A DNA stretch of 64,000 nucleotides. Source: Methylibium petroleiphilum PM1. Its GTDB lineage: Bacteria; Pseudomonadota; Gammaproteobacteria; Burkholderiales; Burkholderiaceae_C. Positions 47,319 to 56,495 of this stretch are shown in pieces. The position numbers and the translations under genes were made by a program. The stretch spans positions 1,116,001-1,180,000 of the forward strand of contig NC_008825.1 of the NCBI RefSeq assembly GCF_000015725.1, read 5' to 3'. The notes beneath the pieces are model-generated. The model did no database searches. It was not told where the DNA came from and saw nothing but the letters and a program-made list of their open reading frames with translations. The stretch's first letter is position 1, and each line of letters opens with the position of its first letter.

Positions 47319-47878
47319 ATGCAAGGTGCGTCCCGACGTGGGGGCCGTCCGCGGGGCGAGGTGCGCATGGCGTTGGCTGCCGCGGCCGCCGAGTTGACTA
47401 GGGAGAGCGGTGGAGCGACTTGGCGCGAGATGGCTATTCGCGCGTGTGTAGGGTTCACTGTCGCACGAGACACCACGCGCAATATGGCGCGGGCCGGCGA
47501 GCTGGTGGTGCTGGGGCGCCGGTGCGCATCGGGCACGAATCGGCCGGCGGTAGTCTTTGCGTCGGGCCAGCTTGACGAGTCGGCTTCCGACACAGGGGTC
47601 TCACTGGGCGCAGTGCTGGGCGCGTGGCGCGCGACTACTTCCTGCGATTCAGAGTAGGCCGATTGGAGCAACCCGCCTGCGTGACTTCCGAGCACCGTCT
47701 TGCATGCCATGCAACACGTGCTGACTCCACTGAGTCCGTCGGACGCCCTCACACTTTGTTGGGATGATTTGTCCCCGCTGATGCTTTCCAGCGGGGACAA
47801 CTTCTATTGAGGCGGGGACAGCGAGCGCGAGTATTCATGCGGGTTTGCGGGCAGTGTCCCCGTGCCCCCGCTGTCCCC
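47089..47878. repeat. Array of eleven GGGGACA heptamers (iteron-like)
   Basis: GGGGACA occurs at 47089, 47098, 47176, 47187, 47198, 47207, 47793 and 47814, and its complement TGTCCCC at 47770, 47855 and 47872. Within clusters, spacing is 9-11 bp, about one helix turn. The pair at 47770-47799 forms a perfect 10-bp inverted repeat with a 10-nt loop. By chance about 0.1 copies would be expected in this span. This looks like a protein-binding array such as an origin or regulatory region of the element. Confidence 0.75.
47319..47657 (+). CDS. Small winged-helix-like protein of the integrase element
   Basis: This 112-residue basic protein has a central region that reads like a winged helix-turn-helix (ATWREMAIRACVGFTVARDT, then RNMARAGELVVLGRRC), similar in style to small phage/island DNA-binding proteins. 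I chose the ATG at 47319; the ATG at 47367 gives a shorter alternative starting MALAAAAAEL. It lies between two clusters of GGGGACA heptamers, so it could bind them. No family can be named. Confidence 0.45.
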   Translation: MQGASRRGGRPRGEVRMALAAAAAELTRESGGATWREMAIRACVGFTVARDTTRNMARAGELVVLGRRCASGTNRPAVVFASGQLDESASDTGVSLGAVLGAWRATTSCDSE

Positions 47879-48202
47879 GTTCGCTTTTGGCTGGAGCGAG
47901 ATCTGTGCCCCGGATTCGCTGGGCGGAGAAGCCTATCGAGCGCTTGGAGAGGCGCTCAGTTGGGACGCTTGGCGGTCACGGCCAATCTCGCTGCTGGCGG
48001 GGCGTCTGGAGCGCATGGCTCTTGCATCATGCGGTCGTGAGAACTTGTGCCCCCAAATTTCGTTGGCATGCCCCCAAATGTGCCCCCTGATGCCCCCGGA
48101 TTGCAGCACACTTCAGCGCACTTCTTCGAGCGTTGGGGCGGTGCTATCCCATTGGTGGATGTGTCTTGCTCGGAAGATGGTGGATGCTATCGGGCGTCTA
48201 TT
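47658..48202. other. Right part of integrase element, non-coding
   Basis: No convincing gene. It contains five GGGGACA/TGTCCCC heptamers (47770-47878) and four TGCCCCC units (48048-48097), then abuts the tRNA-Arg 3' end. Several open frames overlap each other in different phases, as expected of GC-rich non-coding DNA. Confidence 0.5.
48048..48097. repeat. Four TGCCCCC units near the tRNA end of the element
   Basis: TGCCCCC lies at 48048-48054, 48069-48075, 48081-48087 and 48091-48097. The middle two make a 19-bp block identical to that upstream of the integrase gene (45567-45585). Repeats at both ends of the element fit integrase arm-binding sites. Confidence 0.7.
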
Positions 48203-48277
48203 TGGTGCCTCCGACAGGAATCGAACCTGTATCTGCCGCTTAGGAGGCGGCCGTTCTATCCATTGAACTACGGTGGC
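48203..48277 (-). tRNA. tRNA-Arg, anticodon CCT
   Basis: The minus strand folds into a 75-nt cloverleaf including encoded CCA: acceptor GCCACCG, D-stem GTTC/GAAC, anticodon stem GCCGC/GCGGC with loop CTCCTAA (anticodon CCT, reads AGG), T-arm ACAGG-TTCGATT-CCTGT and 3' strand CGGAGGC. Pair 4:69 is an A-A mismatch, odd for a functional tRNA. The 3' end faces the integrase element and is the expected attachment site. Confidence 0.93.
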
Positions 48278-48310
48278 GGCGGGCTGGATTGTAGGAGGCC
48301 AGCTGCGGCC

Positions 48311-51300
48311 TCAGTTCCAGCGGAAGATCCAGATCAGGTCGACCGCCGGGTCCTCGCCCGACTGGGCGCGCAGCGTGAAGCGCTGCGCAATGCGGTAGAT
48401 CAGCTGCCAGTTGCCGGCGGTGGCGTTCAGGCCGCGCTCGTAGCCCACGTAGACCCGGTCGGAGATCTGCTTGCCGACCGTGACCACGGTGTCCTTGACG
48501 GCGCCGTCGCTCTGCCGCACCGACAGTTCGTCGAGTCGCAGCAGGCCCGCCACGTCCAGCGGGTTCTTGCCGTCGGCGCCGTCGCCGGCCAGCAGCGCGA
48601 ACGCGGCGCGCTGCAGCAGCAGCACATCGCCGCCGGCCAGGCTGTCATAGCTGCGGCCGGTGACCAGCAGCGCCAGCTTCTCGGTGCCGGGCAACTCGGG
48701 GTCAGAGAACAGCCGCACCCGCGGCGACTGCACGTTGCCGCCGACGATGACGCCGACGCGGGTGTCGGTGTTGGCGCGCACCGCCTGGATGTCGAGCCGC
48801 GGATTGGCGATGTCGCCCACGAAGGTGATCACGCCGCGTTCGATCGCCAGCTTCTGGCCGTAGGCCTCGTAGGTGCCTGCGTCGGTGCGGATCTCGCCGT
48901 GCGCTGCCAGCCGGCCACCCGGCGTGGTGAGGCGCAGGTCACCTTCGAGCCGCGTGTCGAGGCCGCGTCCGCGCAGCTTGAAGCGCGGACCGAGGTTGAC
49001 CGCCAGGCGCAGGTCGACGGTGCGCGGTGCGCGCGGCGCCGCCGTCTCGGCCGCCGCCGGGGCGTCGCCGGCGCGGCGCACGGTCACGTCCTCGCCGAGC
49101 GTGGGTGCGTCGCTGCGGCTGATGTCGATCAGGCCCTCGTCGGCCCGGAAGTCGCCGTCGATCTTGATCGTCTGCGTATCGAGTGCCAGGCTGGCCTGGC
49201 CACTGGCGACGACACGTCGGTCGACGCGGCCGAGCACCGTGGCGCGTTCGGCCGTGAGCTGCAGCCGAGCCTGGGGCGCGTCGCCCAGACGCGCGTCGCC
49301 GCTGGCGCGCAGTTCGCCTTCCCCGGCCTTGAACCGCAGCGTGGTCAGCCGGGCGGTGTCGCCATCGAAGCGGGCATCGAGTTCGCCGTCGGACAGGGCC
49401 ACGCCTTCGAGTGTGTTGCGCAGCGCGAGCTGGCGGCCGGCGAGCTGCCCTGTCAGATCGGGACCGCCGAACCGCCCCCCGACGAGCAGGGTGCCGTCCA
49501 TCTGCCCGCCCAGGCGCCAGCCGGCCGGCACCCAGGCTCCCCAGGCGCCCAGGTTCTCGACCTGCACCCGCAGCGCGCCCTCGACCGGTGCGTCAGGGGC
49601 GGGCCACAGCAGGTCGGGCGCGGTGCGCACGGTCTGCGCGCCGACCACGCGCCCGAGCTGGGCGCCGGCGACGAGCTGGTTGAACTGCCACAGGCCGGAC
49701 TCGGCCGTGAACTCGAGTCGGGCGTCCGTGAGGCCCAGCGGCTGGATGCTGCCGAACTCGTTGACCTGCAGGTCGCCGCCGGTGCGGGCGATCTCGATGT
49801 GCGCGCTGACCGCCGGATCGCTGCGCACGCGCACTTGCGCGCCGACGCGCAGATCGCCGACCCATCCGAAATCGGGCTGCAGCCGCCGCAGCAGGCGCGC
49901 CACCTCGAACGGTTCGACGTCGGCCTGCAGGTCGAGCTGCGGAGGCCGCTCGCCCTGGCGTTGCCAGCGCAGCGTCTGCCAGCGCAGCACCGCGCCCAGC
50001 ACGTCGACGCTGCCCGGCGTCATTTGCCAGCGCAGCAACTGCTCTCCCTGCTGCAGTTCGAACGCGAGCTCGCGCGCGACGACCAGCGGCAGCGGCGCGA
50101 CCTGGGAGCGGACCGCCGCTGCGTCGGCGCTCTCGGCGCCCCCTGCCGCCGCGGGAGGGGGCGCCGGCCCCGCGCTCTGTGGGACTGGCAGCAGCGACAG
50201 CTCGGGCAGGCGCGCGCGCCAGAGGTTCGGTGCGCCGTTCTCACCGGCTTGCCAGGCGCCGGTCAGTCGTGCCACCAGGCTCAGCGGTGCGGGTTCGGCG
50301 GCGCCGGCCTCGCTGCCCGGGGCCTGCGGCTGCCGCAACGTGGCGCGCAGGCTGGCGCGGTGCTCGCCGAGCGTGCCGTCGGCTTGAAGCGCGACGGTCG
50401 GGAGCGTCAGCGCCGGCGTCCGGATCTGGGTGGCAGTGAACTCGCCCTGCAGCGCGGCGCGCGCCAGCGCGCTGCCGACGGCTTCGCTGCCGGGCAGCGT
50501 GGCGTCCCAGCGCCCCTGGGCCGCATCGAGCCGGAGGCTGCCGAACTGCAGGCGCTCGAGTTCGAGGCTGCCGCGCGTGACGAGGCTGCCGCTGGCCGCG
50601 CTGCCGAGCAGCCACGCGCCGAGCGCTCCGTCGGTTCGGGTTTCGAGGCGGGCGCGACCGGTCAGCGGCCCCAGCCCCAGCGCATCGGCCAGCGGCGCGA
50701 GCTGCGCCAGGGCCGGCGCGTCGAGTTGCAGCCGCAGTTGCTCGGCGTCGGCCGCCGGTGCACTGCCGCCGCGGACTGGCGCCCGCAGTTTCAGGTCGAG
50801 TTCGGCGCGGTTGTCGGCGGCGCGGGCGCTTGCGGTGGCGTCGAGCCGGCCCTTGCCGTCGGCATCGGCCTGCAGTTGCAGCGCGAGCGGCTGGCCGGCG
50901 AAGGCGCTGTCGCTCAGGTCGGCGCGCAGCGTGCCGCGCAGCGCCGCCAGCAGCGCACCCGCGTCGGCCGCCACCACCGGCACCTGTGCGCGCAGATTGA
51001 GCTGGCCGTTGAGCGCATTGCGGCTGCGCCGCCAGGCGGCCGTGGGTTCTCCGGGTAGCCAGGCCGCGGGGTCGAAGTCGGCGAGCTTCAGGTCGGCCTC
51101 GGTATCCCAGCGCTCGCCGCTGCGCTGCGCGCGCCCCTTGCCGTCGAGCCGTGCGGCGCCGGCGCGTGCGCTCAGCGTGTCGATGACGGCGAGCGTGGGC
51201 GTGGCGCTGCCACGCAACGCGAGCTGCGCGGTGCCGCGCAACGGCACGGGGGCATTGTGGCGGGCGGGACCGAGCAGCGCGCCTTCGAGCCGGGCATCGA

Positions 51301-52615
51301 ACGCGAGACGACCGAAGGCCGCTTCCGCGTTGGCGGGTGCGGCGTGTTTCAGATCGACCGGCCCGCTCAGCCGCAGCGGCGGGGCGCGCTGATCCAGTCC
51401 CTGCAGCAGCACGCCGTCGAGCCGGAGCCGGGCCTGCGCGTCGGGTCCCTCGACGCGGCCGGTGGCCTCGAGCAGCCCGGCCGCGGTGCGCGCATCGGAG
51501 GCCAGCTGCACGCGGGCGCGCTCGATGTCCCACGCCGTGCCGCGGCCCCGCAGCAGCAGGTCGATCTCGCGCAGCGGCGCGCGCCGCTGGTCCCAGCGGC
51601 CGGGGACCTCGTTGCGCACCTGGGCCCGCAGCACCAGCGGCTGGTCGTTGTTGAGCTGCAGGACCGCGCTGCCGTTCAGCTCAGTGGTCGGTGCGGGCGT
51701 GCCGGCGGACAGGAGCGGGGCGAGCAGCCGCGCGAGGTCGAGCTGCACGAAGTGCGCGTCGAGCTGCGAGACGGGCAGGGGATCGAAGGGCGTGACCTGC
51801 GCCTTGACATCGAGGCGCTGCGATTGCATCACCACCGTGGCCTGGGCGTCGAAGCGGCTCAGCGGGCCGGCCGCCTGCAGCGCCAGTGTCACGTCGCGGG
51901 CCCAGGGTGGGACCTGGGCTTCGCTGGCGTCAACTGCGCCGTGCAGCGCGAAGCGCGCCCGCAGCGGCAGCGGCGCGGCGGCCTCGATCTGGCCGCCGCC
52001 CTCGGCCTGCAGCCCGTTCCAGCGCAACGACAGCGCTTCGATGCGGTGGGTGCTGCCGGCCTCGACACGCGCGCTCAGGGCCTCGATCGGCGCCGCGAGC
52101 CCCGGCAGTTGCAGGCGCTCGATGCGCAGCGTGTCGATGCGCGCGCTCAGCGGGAGCTGCAGGTCGGACGGAGCGCCCGCGGCAGGCGTCGGCGCGGGCG
52201 TGGGGGAGAGCTCGACCGCCACGCTGTGCGCGGCCAGCGTGCGGGCCTGGAGATGAACGAAGGGCGCGGCGAAGCGCCAGTCGACGAGCTCCAGACCGCT
52301 CGATTGCAGGCCGTCGATGCGGACCGTGCTGCGGCCGGCACGGATCGACAGCTGCGCCAGCGAGAACTCGCTGGTCGGCCCGAGCAGCGCGCCGCGTGGG
52401 GCTTCGAGCGTGAGCCCCGGCACATGCATGCCGATCTGATCGAGCCACCAGCGCGTGCCGGCCTCGGTGTGCAGCGCCTGCCACGCCGAGGCGATGACCG
52501 CCGCCGCGGCCAGCGGCAGCGCGAGCACCGCACCCAGCAGCCACGGCCAGCGGCGCGCGACGCGCGGCGCCGCAGCGGGCGAGCCCGCGCCGCGCGGGGC
52601 AGGCGTGTCGGCCAT
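48311..52615 (-). CDS. tamB: Translocation and assembly module subunit TamB
   Basis: This 1434-residue inner-membrane-anchored protein spans the periplasm to partner TamA; it supports outer-membrane protein insertion or lipid transport. It has an N-terminal transmembrane helix (WLLGAVLALPLAAAAVIASA, about residues 25-46), a long repetitive beta-taco region, and the C-terminal DUF490 domain ending VDLIWIFRWN (GERVITFVGDIANPRLDI-like segment near the end). Its start overlaps the tamA stop (TGATG), confirming the pair. Confidence 0.95.
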   Translation of the reverse strand: MADTPAPRGAGSPAAAPRVARRWPWLLGAVLALPLAAAAVIASAWQALHTEAGTRWWLDQIGMHVPGLTLEAPRGALLGPTSEFSLAQLSIRAGRSTVRIDGLQSSGLELVDWRFAAPFVHLQARTLAAHSVAVELSPTPAPTPAAGAPSDLQLPLSARIDTLRIERLQLPGLAAPIEALSARVEAGSTHRIEALSLRWNGLQAEGGGQIEAAAPLPLRARFALHGAVDASEAQVPPWARDVTLALQAAGPLSRFDAQATVVMQSQRLDVKAQVTPFDPLPVSQLDAHFVQLDLARLLAPLLSAGTPAPTTELNGSAVLQLNNDQPLVLRAQVRNEVPGRWDQRRAPLREIDLLLRGRGTAWDIERARVQLASDARTAAGLLEATGRVEGPDAQARLRLDGVLLQGLDQRAPPLRLSGPVDLKHAAPANAEAAFGRLAFDARLEGALLGPARHNAPVPLRGTAQLALRGSATPTLAVIDTLSARAGAARLDGKGRAQRSGERWDTEADLKLADFDPAAWLPGEPTAAWRRSRNALNGQLNLRAQVPVVAADAGALLAALRGTLRADLSDSAFAGQPLALQLQADADGKGRLDATASARAADNRAELDLKLRAPVRGGSAPAADAEQLRLQLDAPALAQLAPLADALGLGPLTGRARLETRTDGALGAWLLGSAASGSLVTRGSLELERLQFGSLRLDAAQGRWDATLPGSEAVGSALARAALQGEFTATQIRTPALTLPTVALQADGTLGEHRASLRATLRQPQAPGSEAGAAEPAPLSLVARLTGAWQAGENGAPNLWRARLPELSLLPVPQSAGPAPPPAAAGGAESADAAAVRSQVAPLPLVVARELAFELQQGEQLLRWQMTPGSVDVLGAVLRWQTLRWQRQGERPPQLDLQADVEPFEVARLLRRLQPDFGWVGDLRVGAQVRVRSDPAVSAHIEIARTGGDLQVNEFGSIQPLGLTDARLEFTAESGLWQFNQLVAGAQLGRVVGAQTVRTAPDLLWPAPDAPVEGALRVQVENLGAWGAWVPAGWRLGGQMDGTLLVGGRFGGPDLTGQLAGRQLALRNTLEGVALSDGELDARFDGDTARLTTLRFKAGEGELRASGDARLGDAPQARLQLTAERATVLGRVDRRVVASGQASLALDTQTIKIDGDFRADEGLIDISRSDAPTLGEDVTVRRAGDAPAAAETAAPRAPRTVDLRLAVNLGPRFKLRGRGLDTRLEGDLRLTTPGGRLAAHGEIRTDAGTYEAYGQKLAIERGVITFVGDIANPRLDIQAVRANTDTRVGVIVGGNVQSPRVRLFSDPELPGTEKLALLVTGRSYDSLAGGDVLLLQRAAFALLAGDGADGKNPLDVAGLLRLDELSVRQSDGAVKDTVVTVGKQISDRVYVGYERGLNATAGNWQLIYRIAQRFTLRAQSGEDPAVDLIWIFRWN

Positions 52616-54579
52616 CAGAACGTGACCCCCACGCTGATGTGCAGCCGCACGGCCTCGACCTGCTGGCCGTAGGCCAGGTCGATGCGCAGCGGGCCGATCG
52701 GGCTGCGCCAGCGCACGCCGACGCCGTAGCCGACGGCAGCGTCGTACTCACCCCAGGTCAGTGCCGCGTTGCCGGCGTCGACGAACACGGCGCCGTACCA
52801 GTTTCGCCATTGCGGCGAGCTGTCCGACAGCCGGTGGGCCAGTTCGATGCTGCCGGTGGCCAGCACCGGGCCGCCGACCACCGCGCCATCGCGCACCGGG
52901 CCGAGCGTGCGGTAGCCGTAGCCGCGTACCGAGTCGTCACCGCCAGCGCGAAACAGCAGGGAATCCGGGATGCCCAGCGTGTCACGGCGCAGCACCTGCC
53001 CGACCTCGCCGCGCAGCTGCCCGAGCCAGCCGCCGATCAGCGGGCGGTACCAGACCGCCTGCAGGTAGAGGCGCCCGAACGGCCCGCGATCGCCATCGCC
53101 GTCGTAGGCCACGCCGGCGCCGCTCTGCGCGTTCAGGATCAGGCCGCGCGTGGGGAACACGAGGTTGTTGACGTCGCGGTGCACCCATTCGTAGTTGGCG
53201 AGCAGCGCGCGGTCGGTGGTCCGGGTGGTCGCCGTCTCGACCGTGGTGCGGTTGAACTCGAGGTAGTAGAGGCGGTCGATGCGCTCGGTGTCGCGCGTGC
53301 GGCCGACGCGCGCTCGCTGGGTCTGCGTCACCGCGCCGCCGGCGTCCAGGTAGTCGGCCTTCAGCCCCAGCAGGTTGCGGTAACCCTCGGGCTGCGGGTA
53401 GGTGAGCAGGTCGAACGAGGCCTCGCGTTCGTCTCGCCCCACCTTGAGTTTGGTGGTGGCCACGAGGTCATAGCCGAACACGCGGCGGTGCGTGTGCTCC
53501 ACGCCGACCCGCGGGCCGGTGTTGCTCGAGAAGCCGACGCTGAACGTGGCGTTCTGCATCTTGTTCTCGCGCAGCTTCGCATAGACGATCGCGTGGTCGG
53601 CGCCCTCCGGGCTCTGGTCGAGCTCGACCGCCACACCCTCGTAGAGACCGGTCTTCTGCAGGGCCTCCTGGTAGTCGAGCAGCTTCTTCTCGGTGTACTC
53701 GGAGCCGATCTGGAACGGCAGTACGTTCAGCGCGGCATCCTGCGGCGTGCGCTCCAGCCCTTCGACGCGGATCTCGCCGATGCGGTAGAGCGGCCCGCTA
53801 TCGACCACCAGGAACAGGCGGGCCGTGTTGCTGGTGGCATCCACCTCGGCGCTGGTGCCCGAAAAGCCGGCCGTCGCGTAGCCACGCGTGCGCAGGCTGG
53901 CCAGCAGCGCGTTCTTGGCGCCGGTCCAGGCCGCCTGACTGAACGGTGCCCCTTCCTTCAGCGACCAGCGGGCGCTCAGCCGCTGCCAGCGGGTGCGCAG
54001 GGCGGCGTTGCCAGCATTCATCGCGTCGGCATAGGGCCCCTGGACCTCGATCTGCACCCTGCCCACCCGCACCTGCGGACCGGGATCGACGCGCACCCGC
54101 ACGGTCGGCGGGCCGCCGGCCGGTGCATCGTCGCGCGTCACGTCGATGCGTGCATTGAAGTAACCCTCCGGTTCCAGCAGGCTGCGAGCCTGATCCGGGG
54201 CCGCAGCGATCAGTCGGCCGATCTCGACCACCGAGATGTCGCGCTGCTCGCGAAACCGCGCCAGGTCGAGGTGGCGCACCAGCAGGTCGCGCAGCGGGTT
54301 CGGCGCCCGCACCTCGAGGTGGTAGGCAGCATGCCTGCCGGTCGTCAGCGTGGTGACGCCGCTGTCCAGCAACGGGGCACGGGCGGCTGCCTCGGTGGCG
54401 TCGGCGGCGCCTTCGCTGGCCTGGTCGGCACGCGCTTCGTCGCGGGCCGCCGTGTCGTCCTCTTCGGCCTGTGCCCATGCCACCTGCACGGACAGCAGGG
54501 TGGCGCTCCAGGCCACGGCGATCAGCGCCGTCGCGATGGCGTGTCGCAGCGTGGCGGTCAACGGCCGCGGTCCGGTCAC
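52615..54579 (-). CDS. tamA: Translocation and assembly module subunit TamA (Omp85/BamA family)
   Basis: This 654-residue outer-membrane Omp85 protein has a signal peptide (ATALIAVAWSATLLSVQVAWA), three POTRA-like domains (about residues 80-310) and a 16-strand barrel. The barrel includes the Omp85 lid-loop signature VRGYGYRTLGP and ends with LHISVGVTF. I chose GTG at 54579, which overlaps the stop of the VWA gene (GTGA); ATG-initiated longer frames lie within that gene. It works with TamB. Confidence 0.92.
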   Translation of the reverse strand: MTGPRPLTATLRHAIATALIAVAWSATLLSVQVAWAQAEEDDTAARDEARADQASEGAADATEAAARAPLLDSGVTTLTTGRHAAYHLEVRAPNPLRDLLVRHLDLARFREQRDISVVEIGRLIAAAPDQARSLLEPEGYFNARIDVTRDDAPAGGPPTVRVRVDPGPQVRVGRVQIEVQGPYADAMNAGNAALRTRWQRLSARWSLKEGAPFSQAAWTGAKNALLASLRTRGYATAGFSGTSAEVDATSNTARLFLVVDSGPLYRIGEIRVEGLERTPQDAALNVLPFQIGSEYTEKKLLDYQEALQKTGLYEGVAVELDQSPEGADHAIVYAKLRENKMQNATFSVGFSSNTGPRVGVEHTHRRVFGYDLVATTKLKVGRDEREASFDLLTYPQPEGYRNLLGLKADYLDAGGAVTQTQRARVGRTRDTERIDRLYYLEFNRTTVETATTRTTDRALLANYEWVHRDVNNLVFPTRGLILNAQSGAGVAYDGDGDRGPFGRLYLQAVWYRPLIGGWLGQLRGEVGQVLRRDTLGIPDSLLFRAGGDDSVRGYGYRTLGPVRDGAVVGGPVLATGSIELAHRLSDSSPQWRNWYGAVFVDAGNAALTWGEYDAAVGYGVGVRWRSPIGPLRIDLAYGQQVEAVRLHISVGVTF

Positions 54580-55757
54580 TTGCTCAGCAGGCGCATCGCA
54601 CCTTCGAGCCCCTGCAGCGTCAGCGGGAACATGCGCTGCTGCATCAGCTGCTGGACGATCGAGATGCTCTGACGGTAGCCCCAGACGCCCTGCGGTTCCG
54701 GATTGATCCAGGCGTACTTGGGGAAGGCGTGGGTCAGGCGCTGCAACCATTCGGCACCGGGCTCCTCGTTGTTGTATTCGACGCTGCCGCCCGGTTGCAG
54801 GATCTCGTAGGGGCTCATCGTCGCGTCGCCGACGAAGATCAGCTTGTAGTCGCGGTTGTACTTGCGGATCACGTCCCAGGTCGAGTGCTTCTCGCTGAAG
54901 CGGCGCCGGTTGTGCTTCCACATGAAGTCGTAGACGCAGTTGTGGAAGTAGTAGAACTCCAGGTGCTTGAACTCGGTCTTGGTGGCGCTGAACAGCTCTT
55001 CCACGCGGTGGATGTGCTCGTCCATCGTGCCGCCCACGTCCATCAGCAGCAGCACCTTCACCCTGTTGTGGCGCTCCGGCACCATCTTGATGTCGAGCAG
55101 GCCGGCATTGGCGGCGGTGCGGTGGATGGTGTCGTCGAGGTCGAGTTCGAGTTCGTTGCCCTCTCGAGCGAAGCGGCGCAGCCGGCGCAGCGCGACCTTG
55201 ATGTTGCGTGTGCCGAGCTCCTTGGTGTCGTCGTAGTCCTGGTAGGCGCGCTGGTCCCACACCTTGACCGCGCTCCTGTTCCTGCCCGCGCCGCCGATGC
55301 GGATGCCCTGCGGGTTGTAGCCCGAGTGGCCGAACGGCGACGTGCCGCCGGTGCCGATCCACTTGCTGCCACCCTCGTGGCGCTCCTTCTGTTCCTCGAA
55401 GCGCTTCTTCAGCGTCGCCATCAGCTCGTCCCAGCCCATCTTCTCGATCGCGGCCTTCTGCTCAGGGGTGAGCTCCAGCTCCAGCGTGCGGCGCAACCAG
55501 TCGAGCGGCACCTCCTGCGTGAAGTCAGCCAGCATCTGCGCGCCCTTGAAATAGGCGGCGAAGGCACGGTCGAACTTGTCGAAGTGGGCCTCGTCCTTGA
55601 CCAGCGTCGTGCGGGCCAGGAAGTAGAACTGCTCGACCGAGGGTTGGCCGTCGCGCTCGGCCAGGCCGGCCTGCAGCCCCTCGAGCAAGGTGAGGTATTC
55701 CTTGATCGAGACGGGCAGCTTCGCGCTGCGCAGCGTATAGAAGAAGTCGATCAGCAT
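54576..55757 (-). CDS. VWA-domain (CoxE-like) protein
   Basis: This 393-residue protein has an N-terminal helical part (residues ~1-130), a basic linker and a C-terminal von Willebrand A domain. The MIDAS motif at Asp240 reads DVGGTMDEH rather than the usual DxSxS. CoxE-type proteins act with MoxR AAA+ ATPases in metal-centre or complex maturation. A MoxR gene lies 1 kb upstream on the same strand. The stop overlaps the tamA start, so its translation is coupled to tamA. Confidence 0.88.
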   Translation of the reverse strand: MLIDFFYTLRSAKLPVSIKEYLTLLEGLQAGLAERDGQPSVEQFYFLARTTLVKDEAHFDKFDRAFAAYFKGAQMLADFTQEVPLDWLRRTLELELTPEQKAAIEKMGWDELMATLKKRFEEQKERHEGGSKWIGTGGTSPFGHSGYNPQGIRIGGAGRNRSAVKVWDQRAYQDYDDTKELGTRNIKVALRRLRRFAREGNELELDLDDTIHRTAANAGLLDIKMVPERHNRVKVLLLMDVGGTMDEHIHRVEELFSATKTEFKHLEFYYFHNCVYDFMWKHNRRRFSEKHSTWDVIRKYNRDYKLIFVGDATMSPYEILQPGGSVEYNNEEPGAEWLQRLTHAFPKYAWINPEPQGVWGYRQSISIVQQLMQQRMFPLTLQGLEGAMRLLSK

Positions 55758-55895
55758 GGCATCGCGGGAGTGCGGAGCGCGGGGTGCGCCGGCCGATGAG
55801 CATCGATGGTAGCCCCAGCCCTTGCGGCTCGTGCGGACACAGCAGGTAACCCTGTGTCAATGGCCGACTCGGGCATCGGCCGGCGGGTGCGGGTT

Positions 55896-56495
55896 TCAGC
55901 GCGGCCGCAGCAACTGCCACTCGAGGTGCGTCTTCACGGTCGGCCATTCCGCCGCAGTGATGCTGTACACGGCGGTGTCCCGCAGCGTGCCGTTGGCGGC
56001 GCGCTGGTGGGCGCGCAGCATGCCGTCGAGCTGGGCGCCGAGCCGCTCGATCGCGCGCCGGCTCTGGGTGTTGAGCCGGTGGGTGCGGAACTCGACGGCG
56101 ATGCAGTCCAGCGATTCGAAGGCATGCGTCAGCAGCAGCAGCTTGCATTCGGTGTTGAGTCCGGTGCGCTGCACGCGCTGCGCATACCAGGTCGAGCCGA
56201 TCTCGACGCGGCGGTTCACCGAGTCGATGTTCATGTAGGTGGTCATGCCGGCCGGCGTGCCGTCGGCATCGAGCACGGTGAAGGGCAGCATCGACCCGGC
56301 CGCGTGCAGAGCCAGTCGGCGCGCGATCTCGGGTCCGATGGCCTCGGGAGCCGGGATCGCGGTGTACCAGAGCCGATGCAGCTCGCCTTCCGCGCTGGCG
56401 CGGGCCAGCGCATCGGCGTGCGCATGCGAGAGCGGCACCAGGCTGGCGTGGCGACCCTCGAGCGTGACCGGCGAGGTGAGGGGCAGGGCACTCAT
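55896..56495 (-). CDS. GNAT-family acetyltransferase (RimJ/RimL-like)
   Basis: This 199-residue N-acetyltransferase of the GNAT fold would transfer an acetyl group from acetyl-CoA, probably to an N-terminus or small molecule. RimL-type features are LEGRHASLVPLSHAHADAL, EIGSTWYAQRVQRTGLNTE (AcCoA-binding segment) and FRTHRLNTQSRRAIERLGA. The ATG at 56495 overlaps the stop of the small membrane-protein gene. The substrate is unknown; the neighbours give no clear hint. Confidence 0.88.
   Translation of the reverse strand: MSALPLTSPVTLEGRHASLVPLSHAHADALARASAEGELHRLWYTAIPAPEAIGPEIARRLALHAAGSMLPFTVLDADGTPAGMTTYMNIDSVNRRVEIGSTWYAQRVQRTGLNTECKLLLLTHAFESLDCIAVEFRTHRLNTQSRRAIERLGAQLDGMLRAHQRAANGTLRDTAVYSITAAEWPTVKTHLEWQLLRPR

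Noticed and set aside
47225-47800. A 191-residue minus-strand frame in the integrase element
   Set aside because: It runs through repeat-rich DNA and opposes the more gene-like small ORF at 47319-47657; no motif was found.
48047-51058. A 1003-residue open frame on the plus strand, opposite TamB
   Set aside because: It lies wholly antisense to tamB, with Arg/Ala/Gly/Gln-rich, domain-free sequence typical of a GC-rich shadow frame.
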